Shown here in pieces: positions 57,031-64,000 of a DNA stretch of 64,000 bases. The stretch spans positions 87,469-151,468 of the forward strand of contig NZ_AEIU01000091.1 of NCBI RefSeq assembly GCF_000165125.1. The letters run 5' to 3'. The notes beneath the pieces are model-generated. The model worked only from the letters and a program-made list of their open reading frames with translations. It was not told the origin of the DNA and did no database searches. A program made the position numbers and the translations under genes. Every line of letters begins with the position of its first letter. Position 1 is the stretch's first letter. The DNA comes from Vibrio caribbeanicus ATCC BAA-2122 (lineage in GTDB: Bacteria; Pseudomonadota; Gammaproteobacteria; Enterobacterales; Vibrionaceae).

Positions 57031-60000
57031 GTGGATAGTAGAAAAGAAAACTCGATAAATATATTGAAATGCTGGCATTTAGTGGAGTTTTTTCAAGCCT
57101 ACTCAATACCGGACAAAGATGACAGTAAAATCGCTCCGGTAAATGTAGCATGTTACGAGTTAACGTCATGTGGTAACGATCTATTTCCGTGGCTAAGTCC
57201 CGCAGTTCGAGATTCACTCGGACTTACGCCGGGCAAAAAGTGTACTTATACTTTATATCTGGGATTATTCGACAAGTCGGCGATAGATAAAAAAGTTGCG
57301 GAATACTTTTCTACCCATAACCAAGATGAGAGCTTTTTTGAAGAAATAGAGCAAAGAAGAGATAATGAGGGAATATCTTGCTTTGCTAAATTGATGCTGG
57401 ACGAGTTTGGTGTGCCTCGGCTGGATAACTTTTCGGTAAGCACACTGCCGTGGGCTCTAGCTGAGTTATTACAAGGAAGGGCTGGGAGTATATCTCAGGA
57501 ACGGTTTGATAACCGGTGTGATGACCTCAAAGAGTTTATGGAACGTTGGAAAACTAACTTGCCTTACCATCCTAGTCTAGAGGGAAGGCGTACTCTTTGT
57601 GTTAAAAGCCTAGAGAGCTTAATTACTGGGCTTTATCAATGGGCTGGTATTTCCAACCAAGATTTATTACTTTCTAAGAATTCAACCGTTTACTCATTTC
57701 AGATGGCTTTTTCTGAGTTTGAGGCGAAGTCAGAAAATCTCTTGGAGAACAAAAAATCATTAAGAGAAATTGAAGGCGACAATGAGGATGAATTTGAAGC
57801 AGACGAATCTAAAGAGGACGAGTCTCAGTTACCAATTTTAAATAGCTTCTATATTCGAGATATAGAGCGAGCCATTAATGCGATTTCCACGGGTAGGGGT
57901 AGCAAGTCCCTTCAGACCTACTTGGGACAATCTAGTCATAAGCATATTGATCTATATACTAACGAATCGATACCATTGATTCATAATCACTTGAACCCCA
58001 AAGCAACACCAGAAGGAAGGTGGCTGACAGAGCCTGCGCATAACATGTCTTTAATGCAGCAGTTTGCTATTAATACGGTCTTCAAGGAGCTGAAAATAGG
58101 TGGACTGATCTCTGTTAATGGCCCTCCTGGCACAGGCAAAACGACGTTATTACGGGATATAATTGCACAAAATATTGTTGAGAGAGCAAAAGTATTAGCG
58201 TCATTTTCGAAAGTTAGTGATGGAGTCAGCCCAGAAGGGTTTCTTGTTGAAGAACTCACTGATTTTGAAATGGTTGTGGCGTCATCGAATAATGCTGCTG
58301 TTGAAAACATCTCAAAAGAGCTCCCTCAGGCAAAATCAATAGCTGCAAGATATACAAACACCAGTTTTTTTCGTTCTGTCGCAAATCAAGTCAGTGCTGA
58401 TGAAAAAAAAGGCCGACTACAACCCTTGAACGATAAAAGACAGAGCTGGGGAAATATCTCTGCTGCCATGGGGGCTTATAAAAAGAGGGAGAGGTTTATC
58501 GATCGCTTTTTCTTTAAAAAGCATTATGAAAAAGGTAACGAGCCAGCGGCTAGAGAACCTTCTTTGGACTTCTTGAATTTTTGGCAATATCGCTCAACGT
58601 ATACGGGGCCGTCTTTTCACATTGCCAAAAGAACCTTTAACGAGAAGTTATCTCGTTTCCATGAGTTGAATGACAAGTTAGTTAATTTTGATAGTCTGCA
58701 AAAGGATTTCGATGGAAAGCAATTTGATGTTCATTTATATCAAATGAACCTAGCTCTAAATGAGCTAAAAAACTATGCCCATTCGCTCTCTGTAGAGCTA
58801 GATACTCTTAAATCAACCAGAAATGCTGAAGTGAGAAGGGAAGAAGAAATTTCAATTTCCCTTGAGCAATTGAAGGTTAACTCACCTGGTTGGTTTAGTC
58901 GGTTCTTTAATACTAAGAAAAACAAACAATATAGGGCCTCACTAACTGAAAAGCTAAGCGAGTACGAAAATGTCAAAAAAACTATCCGTTTAATTGTGGG
59001 TGACATAGAACACAAAGAGATAGAGATAAAAGAATGTACAAAGAAAGTTTTACAGCAGCAGGTTGATATCCAATCTAAGGAGCTAAAAAAAAGGAAGCTT
59101 CTAGAACAGTTAGATGCCTATAGAGCTGAGTTTAAGGGATATCACTTACCAGAAGCCACTGATGATATTGAGGGGGATGACAGACAGAGACACGCGTGCT
59201 GGCAGCAGGGAAAGATCAATGAACTGAGGTCTGACGTATACGCTGCTGCGTTACAGCTGCACGAGGCTTGGCTGATAGAAGCTAGCAACCTTAATAGTTT
59301 TCGAACTCAGATATGCAAAGTGAGAGATGTTGTTTTAGGTAAGAGTAGCGAAAATGCACTGGCGATTTGGCAGATACTATTTATGTTTGTCCCCGTGGTT
59401 TCGACGACTTTTGCTTCATTGGGAAATATGTTTTCTAAGTTGCAGTCAGAATCTCTCGGTTGGCTCATGATTGATGAGGCAGGGCAAGCAATACCGCAAG
59501 CAGCGGTTGGTGGGTTGCTACGTGCCAAGCGCGCAGTGGTTGTTGGAGATCCTCTGCAAATCGAACCTGTGTTCACTTCCCCTCCAGAGCTTATTGACTA
59601 CTTAATGCAGTCTAAGTTGCAAGAGGAATCTGAGAAGTGGGATCCTTGTAAGTGGTCAGTTCAGACGTTAGCAGATCGTGTTAACCCATACGGGTGTATG
59701 ATAGATGTGGGTGGTGAAAACCAATGGATAGGTATACCTCTGTGGGTACACCGCCGATGTATAGAACCAATGTTTAGCATTTCGAATGAAATAGCTTACA
59801 ACAATCGAATGATACATGGGGCTGATAACAGCAAAGATGTTGAGGCAAGAAATCATGAGTTCTTGGGACATAACCGTTGGAATGATTCACAAGGTGACTG
59901 TGTACTCAAACAGTACAAACGTGAGTTGGGTGAAGACGTAAAAGCTCTTTTACTCGAGTTAGCAGAACAGAATGGTGACTTAAACAGTATTTACGTGATA

Positions 60001-60408
60001 ACACCGTTTAAAGCGGTAAAAAAAGAGTTAAAAGAAGATTTAAAGCGCAGTAAATCTGAGATCTTAAATCGCGCGAATTGGGAAGGGAAGGACTTTAGTA
60101 ACTTTCTTAAATACAACGTCGGAACTGTACATACTTTCCAAGGTAAGGAAAATGATACTGTCATTTTGGTACTCGGATGTGACACGAGAAATAGTGGTGG
60201 GGCGGCTTGGGCTGCCTCAAAACCAAATTTGCTGAACGTAGCGGTTACCCGCGCTAAAAAACACTTGTTTGTTATCGGCGATATTAAGGTTTGGTCCAAC
60301 AAGCGTTATTTTAACAAAACATACAGAAAGCTGAATCATTCTATTTCGAAGAATAACTCATTGGATAAAGGGGCTTCACAATGTAAAGATGCATTGCCAA
60401 CTCCCTAA
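57031..60408 (+). CDS. Upf1-like SF1 helicase with internal coiled coil
   Basis: This 1125-residue protein has an SF1B motor split by a long insertion. Motor motifs: Walker A GPPGTGKTT (364-372), ASSNNAAVENI, motif II MIDEAGQAIPQ (D815, E816), VVVGDPLQIEPV, VGTVHTFQGKENDTVIL and LLNVAVTRAKKHLFVIGD. Between Ia and II lies a charged coiled coil (about 535-700). The first 300 residues are an unrecognised domain with an acidic patch (DNEDEFEADESKEDES). The start is GTG at 57031; an in-frame stop at 57025 excludes longer forms. Such helicases recur in prophage and defence islands. No nuclease motif was recognised. Confidence 0.85.
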   Translation: MDSRKENSINILKCWHLVEFFQAYSIPDKDDSKIAPVNVACYELTSCGNDLFPWLSPAVRDSLGLTPGKKCTYTLYLGLFDKSAIDKKVAEYFSTHNQDESFFEEIEQRRDNEGISCFAKLMLDEFGVPRLDNFSVSTLPWALAELLQGRAGSISQERFDNRCDDLKEFMERWKTNLPYHPSLEGRRTLCVKSLESLITGLYQWAGISNQDLLLSKNSTVYSFQMAFSEFEAKSENLLENKKSLREIEGDNEDEFEADESKEDESQLPILNSFYIRDIERAINAISTGRGSKSLQTYLGQSSHKHIDLYTNESIPLIHNHLNPKATPEGRWLTEPAHNMSLMQQFAINTVFKELKIGGLISVNGPPGTGKTTLLRDIIAQNIVERAKVLASFSKVSDGVSPEGFLVEELTDFEMVVASSNNAAVENISKELPQAKSIAARYTNTSFFRSVANQVSADEKKGRLQPLNDKRQSWGNISAAMGAYKKRERFIDRFFFKKHYEKGNEPAAREPSLDFLNFWQYRSTYTGPSFHIAKRTFNEKLSRFHELNDKLVNFDSLQKDFDGKQFDVHLYQMNLALNELKNYAHSLSVELDTLKSTRNAEVRREEEISISLEQLKVNSPGWFSRFFNTKKNKQYRASLTEKLSEYENVKKTIRLIVGDIEHKEIEIKECTKKVLQQQVDIQSKELKKRKLLEQLDAYRAEFKGYHLPEATDDIEGDDRQRHACWQQGKINELRSDVYAAALQLHEAWLIEASNLNSFRTQICKVRDVVLGKSSENALAIWQILFMFVPVVSTTFASLGNMFSKLQSESLGWLMIDEAGQAIPQAAVGGLLRAKRAVVVGDPLQIEPVFTSPPELIDYLMQSKLQEESEKWDPCKWSVQTLADRVNPYGCMIDVGGENQWIGIPLWVHRRCIEPMFSISNEIAYNNRMIHGADNSKDVEARNHEFLGHNRWNDSQGDCVLKQYKRELGEDVKALLLELAEQNGDLNSIYVITPFKAVKKELKEDLKRSKSEILNRANWEGKDFSNFLKYNVGTVHTFQGKENDTVILVLGCDTRNSGGAAWAASKPNLLNVAVTRAKKHLFVIGDIKVWSNKRYFNKTYRKLNHSISKNNSLDKGASQCKDALPTP

Positions 60409-60437
60409 ATGAACGCTTGTCGTATGTTCTGCAAAAC

Positions 60438-60656
60438 CATTCAGGACACACCTTTAGAACTCTTTTAGTGTGCCCTGAATTCCTTCAATACATATCTCCA
60501 CATAACGTCACTGCAATTAACCTACTATTCGACACCAACGGCAACGTATTGTCGCTAATTCCAACATATTCGTAGCTTCAATCCAATGGTACGTATTAAC
60601 GCCAACTCTGCAAAATAATGTAAGTTCTTTTAGTGTGTGTCCTGAGTTTCTCTCCT
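60438..60656 (+). repeat. R2 repeat, copy a (right end of module 1)
   Basis: This 219-bp stretch matches 62707-62926 over its whole length with scattered differences. It begins with a hairpin (TTCAGGACACAC against GTGTGCCCTGAA) and ends with the related motif TTCTTTTAGTGTGTGTCCTGA. The interior has TCCTTCAATACATATCTCCA and CGCCAACTCTGCAAAATAAT. It carries no reading frame of note. Confidence 0.85.
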
Positions 60657-60686
60657 AAATTATGCGCACTGATTTCCCAAATTACA

Positions 60687-60774
60687 CTTCGTAAGCTTAT
60701 AAACTCTAATTTTATAGAATAGCGTTTGTGATGATTTTTGGACGCGTTACTTTTGGTTTTTATTGGTGTGTTCT
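60687..60774 (+). repeat. R1 repeat, copy b (left end of module 2)
   Basis: This is the second R1 copy (CTTCGTAAGCTTATAAAC, AATTTTATAGAAT, TTACTTTTGGTTTTTATTGG), lying 30 bases after R2 copy a. The order R1-cargo-R2, R1-cargo-R2 is thus complete. Confidence 0.75.
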
Positions 60775-61400
60775 GGATTGTTTTTGCCCCAAAGTGAGTT
60801 ACAGGTTGAAGTTTGAAAAAAGGTCGTCGGATAAATTTGGCATAGAAAAACTAATGGCGGTAATAGCCTTTACGGCGGCTGGACTTGCCCTATGGACTTC
60901 CTACTGTCCTCTAAATAATTTTTACACCAACCTCCTAATCTAGAGTCATATTTAAAACAGAGCGTTGTAATGCTGGTTATGAAAAAGCTATATTACTCTG
61001 TCGTTCAGAACAACTGAATGACAAAGAGTGCTTAATATAAACAGACGAAAAAATAACAATTTAATTGATTAACCATTTATTTTTATCTTATAAAAATATG
61101 ATTTTATTTATGTTTTTATCAGTCTTTTTGTGTTTTTTAGTTTCGAATAATTAGTATTTAGGTTCTAGATTTTAATGCAAGATTAATTTAATAAAAAGAC
61201 ATAGAAATGATAAGAACGATAAAAATAAAATATTTGAATGATTTTTAACCTATTACAAGTTATCTAACCTTAGCTTGTTAATAATAATGATTTTTGTTAA
61301 TTCAATTGACAGATTAATGTTTAATTTTTTTAAAAAAATTATTTGATTTAGTTAATATTGTAATATATATTTTTTCCCTGAATTATTAATAACCATAAAA
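60775..61400. other. Very AT-rich leader region of module 2
   Basis: A 71-codon frame starting in R1 (60728-60943) ends in a possible membrane segment (LMAVIAFTAAGLALWTSYC), but its first third is repeat sequence, so it is at best a degraded gene. A hairpin lies at 60996-61028. From 61040 to 61400 the DNA is extremely AT-rich with no gene, probably holding the promoter of the peptide gene. Confidence 0.3.
60996..61028 (+). terminator. Hairpin upstream of the peptide gene
   Basis: CTCTGTCGTTCAG pairs with CTGAATGACAAAGAG around AACAA, with one G-T pair and a two-base bulge. It could be a terminator of whatever lies upstream. Confidence 0.4.
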
Positions 61401-61412
61401 ATAGGACTGATA

Positions 61413-61682
61413 ATACAAGAACTGTCTAGTAAAGAAATGGCACAAGTTGTTGGTGGTGGTAAAGATGATAGTGGTGGTGACATAGCGGCACAAAGGCAGG
61501 TATTAGAAGCCGCCAAGACAATAAAAAATATATGGAAAAGAAACTGGTTGGGTGTAGTGTTTCACTCATCCAAACTAAATGAAGGCGAGCAAAAAGAATT
61601 AGATAGAATAAGAGGTAATGGTGGTACCTATCATGGACATGCTGGCAGGCAGGATGGAAGCACTTCTGGTTTTGGGCGTTAA
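61413..61682 (+). CDS. Double-glycine-leader peptide (bacteriocin/microcin-like precursor)
   Basis: The frame IIQELSSKEMAQVVGGGK fits the double-glycine leader LSxxExxxVxGG at every key position (L, S, E, V, G, G). Such leaders are cut by C39-type ABC exporters after GG. The mature part would be about 74 residues, glycine-rich and charged (KDDSGGDIAAQR; WKRNWLGVVFHSSK; a glycine/histidine tail ending SGFGR). The leader starts before the ATG at 61437, and the only codon well placed behind AATAGGA is ATA at 61413, so the true start is uncertain; from the ATG the frame has 81 residues. No exporter or immunity gene is recognised nearby. Confidence 0.6.
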   Translation: MQELSSKEMAQVVGGGKDDSGGDIAAQRQVLEAAKTIKNIWKRNWLGVVFHSSKLNEGEQKELDRIRGNGGTYHGHAGRQDGSTSGFGR

Positions 61683-61916
61683 TTGAAATGGGATTAAAAA
61701 TATAGAGGCATACCCCTCCTATGGTATATTGATCGAGCATTAAATACATCTAGTTTGATTAAGTAATTTAACAAAGCTAATTTCATATGAGATTGGCTTT
61801 GTTATAAAAATAATTTTAATTATGATTAAATGTCTTTGCATTACACACTCTAAAAATTCTACGAATCGAGAAATAAATTGATATAAACTAGATGGTTTAT
61901 TTTTTGGTTAATCGAA

Positions 61917-62648
61917 TTGTTATTTTTTAAAGTATGGATCTTAAAATTGAAAGTAATAAAGTCAATTGTCAATTTTATTTCATTAGGTTTATATGACTTA
62001 ATTTACGATAAAAAATCTTATCTTTATTGGATGGTATTGTTATTAATGATAGTAATGTTGAAAAGGCTGGATTACTTATTTAATAGAGAGGTTTATATTT
62101 TTACTTATTTGTTATTTATTCCTCTAATTATTGGCCTGTTAATTTCTCCTGTTTTCTTTAAAAGAAGATTCAAAAGAATAACAAAGCTTAAAAAGTTAAC
62201 AATTGCTTCTCTTCATATTTTTATTTGTACTGAAATTTTAATTTACGAGTCAAATTTTTTACTCGCATTAAATATTGGAGAAAGTATGTACCCGACAGTC
62301 GATGATGATGAAATAGTAATGATTAGAAAGCGAGATGAAGACACCCTCTTAGAAAGGGGGGATATTGTGGGCTTCATTCATGAAGATATGATATTTTTAA
62401 AACGGATATTTGGTATACCTAAAGAAAAACTAACGATAAGTAGTGGCAGGATTTGTAATTCAATAAAATGCATAGAAATTAAGGGTGCTGATTGGATTGA
62501 TGAATTCATACTTGACGTTCCTAATGATTCATATTTTGTTATCGGCGATAATATCGATAACTCAAAAGACTCAAGATACTTTGATGAAATTTACGTTAAA
62601 AAAGAGGATATTAAATATATCTACTTAGGAAAATTTGACTTTCTTTAA
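61917..62648 (+). CDS. Multi-spanning type I signal peptidase (S26) of module 2
   Basis: The S26 catalytic serine is S123 in GESMYPTV, the general-base lysine is K162 in DMIFLKRIFGIPKE, and the C-terminal box GDNIDNSKDSRYF is intact, so the enzyme should be active. The N-terminal 115 residues hold about three membrane segments (roughly 36-48, 60-80, 93-110), more than typical LepB. The DNA is extremely AT-rich. The start is uncertain (TTG 61917 used; TTG 61947 also possible). It follows the double-glycine peptide gene by 234 bases. It is not the housekeeping LepB, which sits with lepA and rnc. Confidence 0.8.
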   Translation: MLFFKVWILKLKVIKSIVNFISLGLYDLIYDKKSYLYWMVLLLMIVMLKRLDYLFNREVYIFTYLLFIPLIIGLLISPVFFKRRFKRITKLKKLTIASLHIFICTEILIYESNFLLALNIGESMYPTVDDDEIVMIRKRDEDTLLERGDIVGFIHEDMIFLKRIFGIPKEKLTISSGRICNSIKCIEIKGADWIDEFILDVPNDSYFVIGDNIDNSKDSRYFDEIYVKKEDIKYIYLGKFDFL

Positions 62649-62706
62649 ACTTTCAAAGGGGAAGCAGAATCTAATCATCAAACATAACAAAATTTGAAGT
62701 AAAAAT

Positions 62707-62926
62707 CATTCAGGAAACACACCTTTAGAACTCTTTTCGTGTGTCCTGAATTCCTTCAATACATATCTCCATATAACGTCACCGCAATTAACCTGCTATT
62801 CAGCACCAACGGGAATGTATTGTCGCTAATTCCACCATTTTATTTGTTTCAATCTAACGGTACTTATTAACGCCAACTCTGCAAAATAATGTGAGTTCTT
62901 TTAGTGCGTGTCCTGAATGTTCTCCT
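62707..62926 (+). repeat. R2 repeat, copy b (right end of module 2)
   Basis: This is the second R2 copy. The opening hairpin is preserved (TTCAGGA...TCCTGAA and CACAC...GTGTG with a two-base bulge). After TCTCCTAC it diverges from copy a, and a truncated gene begins within 20 bases. Confidence 0.85.
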
Positions 62927-62942
62927 ACGTGAATTGTCCTGA

Positions 62943-63230
62943 GTCACGCATTCAGAACGAGAAGGTGCACAACATGCTTTCAACGCTTCGCATACCTCGC
63001 TAGGATTTGCAGAAATGACATTGGATGAGCCCAATAACAATTGGTGCTTGAGTCGCGCTATGTTGGAGACGTTATTGAAACTTCAACCCAATCAACGGCG
63101 CCAGTTCGTAAAAGCGTGTCGTTTAGCTATCGAGTCTAATGGCAAGATCACTGTCGCAGAGGGAGAATTGTACCGAGTGATCGTGTGTTTCTTGGAAGTT
63201 CCAGAGCCGCCACTCACCGTAACGCTTTAA
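62943..63230 (+). pseudogene. 3' fragment of a larger gene at the island edge
   Basis: The frame is open from 62943, with no start codon before the ATG at 63015, and reads GAQHAFNASHTSLGFAEM, then LETLLKLQPNQRRQFVKACR, then IESNGKITVAEGELYRVIV and a PPL ending. This resembles the C-terminal domain that follows the catalytic part of M48-type membrane metallopeptidases (the ADGK-V-xE pattern). The catalytic part is absent here, and the R2 repeat ends just before. It is probably a gene truncated by the island. An independent 71-residue protein from 63015 cannot be excluded. Confidence 0.6.
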
Positions 63231-63241
63231 CTGCACAAAGT

Positions 63242-63272
63242 AAAACGCCAGCGATGATCGCTGGCGTTTTTG
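63242..63272 (+). terminator. Terminator after the gene fragment
   Basis: AAAACGCCAGCGA (63242-63254) pairs perfectly with TCGCTGGCGTTTT (63258-63270) around TGA, followed by TG. It is a very strong stem. Confidence 0.9.
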
Positions 63273-63438
63273 CATTCGGCTATCAGTTGAGTGTTTTAAA
63301 GCACCTTACAAAATATAACAAATAACTGAAACTATTATTACCATCCTCTCATCTATGAGCGTAGCTAACCATTTGTGAATGTTTTAAGCTTTTGCAGAGG
63401 AAATCTGATCACGCTCAAATATAAATACGAGAACAGCT

Positions 63439-64000
63439 ATGTCATTATCAATAACAGGACTCACGAGGGGGATAGGCCCAATTCTAGGCAGCTTACTTAG
63501 TTTGGCTTTTCTTACTGGTTGTGAACAAGCAACTAAAGGGTTGCAATACGCTAAAAACCGTGACGGTTCAGTCAACAAGTTATTACTTATTGGCTATACA
63601 GGTGCCGAGAAAGATGTCGTTATCCCAGACTCGGTGACTACCATTGGGGAGGGAGCATTTGGTAATCACCAGCTCACTAGCGTGAGCATTCCAGACTCGG
63701 TGACCACCATTGGAGAGGGAGCGTTTGGTAATAACCAACTCACCAGCGTGACCATCCCAGATTCGGTAACTAGCATTGGGGATAAGGCGTTTTATGATAA
63801 CGATTTAACCAGCATTACCCTTCCAGAGTCATTGGTCACCATTAGAGGTGAGGTTTTTTATGGTAACCACCTCACCAACGTTGTCATTCCAAACTCGGTG
63901 ACCACCATTGGCAATCGAGCGTTTTATGGTAACCAACTTACCAGCGTGACTATCCCAGATTCGGTGACCACCATTGGAGATGAGGCATTCGAGAACAACA
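63439..64000 (+). CDS. BspA-type leucine-rich-repeat lipoprotein (5' part)
   Basis: The frame is open to the window end. It starts with a lipoprotein signal whose lipobox is LAFLTGC (cysteine near residue 28), then a short segment (KGLQYAKNRDGSVNKLLLIG), then tandem 22-residue units of pattern IPDSVTTIGEGAFGNNQLTS, typical of BspA-like (LRR_5) surface proteins. Such proteins are often adhesins. At least six units are visible. CGAGAACAGC upstream gives a modest ribosome binding site. Confidence 0.85.
   Translation, partial: MSLSITGLTRGIGPILGSLLSLAFLTGCEQATKGLQYAKNRDGSVNKLLLIGYTGAEKDVVIPDSVTTIGEGAFGNHQLTSVSIPDSVTTIGEGAFGNNQLTSVTIPDSVTSIGDKAFYDNDLTSITLPESLVTIRGEVFYGNHLTNVVIPNSVTTIGNRAFYGNQLTSVTIPDSVTTIGDEAFENN
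63622..64000 (+). repeat. 66-bp tandem repeat array coding for LRR units
   Basis: The unit recurs with exact 66-base spacing at 63622, 63688, 63754, 63820, 63886 and 63952, each starting ATCCCAGA(C/T)TCGGT or a close variant. Units 1-3 and 6 are the most alike, while unit 4 (IRGEVFYGNHLTNV) is the most diverged. High similarity allows recombination-driven change in unit number. Confidence 0.85.

Noticed and set aside
60728-60943. 71-codon frame with a possible membrane segment
   Set aside because: Its first third is the R1 repeat and the corresponding frame in the other R1 copy is different; kept only as a note in the AT-rich leader entry.
61672-61685. TTTTGGGCGTTAATT as a third attC-like end
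   Set aside because: It is explained by the last codons and stop of the peptide gene (FGR, stop), so it is probably coincidence.
61426-61749. Reverse 107-codon frame as an immunity gene for the peptide
   Set aside because: It overlaps the peptide gene completely, is full of histidine and leucine runs typical of an antisense shadow, and has no start signal.
1-64000. CRISPR arrays, tRNA and rRNA genes
   Set aside because: No regularly spaced direct repeats with unique spacers, no tRNA T-loop (GGTTCRA) in a cloverleaf context and no rRNA-like conserved blocks were seen.

Overview
The window looks like chromosomal DNA of a Vibrio or a close relative (Vibrionaceae). The evidence is the series of gammaproteobacterial housekeeping genes, the mostly vibrio-restricted families (a DUF2850-type protein and a DUF3581 protein), the moderate GC content, and short dispersed repeats of a kind I associate with vibrio intergenic DNA. 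No tRNA, rRNA or CRISPR array was seen.

Layout. 1-10.4 kb: the end of recC, then recB and recD (the RecBCD nuclease), a small reverse gene, argA with an ARG box, a DUF2850-type protein and mltA. 10.4-21.4 kb: tcdA-csdE, then rlmN, rodZ, ispG, hisS, yfgM, bamB and der, then an alanyl-tRNA editing protein. pilF, which commonly lies between rlmN and rodZ in this group, is absent and a dispersed repeat lies there instead. 21.4-26.6 kb: xseA divergent from guaB-guaA, with a PurR-like site in front of guaB. 26.7-36.3 kb: secreted GH19 chitinase, SatP-like acetate carrier, a D-amino-acid/alanine block (AGCS symporter, dadA, divergent LysR regulator), DUF3581, a MetY-type enzyme and a plsC-type acyltransferase. 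36.5-44.7 kb: secreted chorismate mutase, a secreted subtilase followed by a free I9 propeptide-like protein, a BCCT osmolyte carrier, a Sua5-type enzyme and L-2-hydroxyglutarate oxidase. 44.7-48.1 kb: an H-NOX nitric-oxide sensor with its histidine kinase, and a second kinase preceded by the wreck of a second H-NOX gene, plus a DedA protein. 48.3-54.9 kb: secreted amidase, a 44-residue protein, a MarR/OhrR-type regulator divergent from an 82-residue protein under an excellent promoter, and an M16 peptidase.

55.0-62.9 kb is an accessory island with an unusual build. Two modules stand in tandem. Each opens with the same ~88-bp repeat (R1) and closes with the same ~220-bp repeat (R2), while the cargo differs. 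Module 1 carries a cysteine-rich protein, a membrane-anchored protein and a 1125-residue Upf1-like SF1 helicase with an internal coiled coil, a candidate defence system. Module 2 is very AT-rich and carries a small peptide with a canonical double-glycine leader next to a multi-spanning type I signal peptidase, a candidate secreted-peptide system. Directly to the right lies only the 3' end of a larger gene, so the island edge coincides with gene damage. The window closes inside a lipoprotein built of 22-residue BspA-type leucine-rich repeats.

Start codons were revised where a ribosome binding site or the family N-terminus favoured an internal start (for example der, guaB, yfgM, mltA, chitinase, metY). 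All family names rest on motif recognition by eye, not on a database search.
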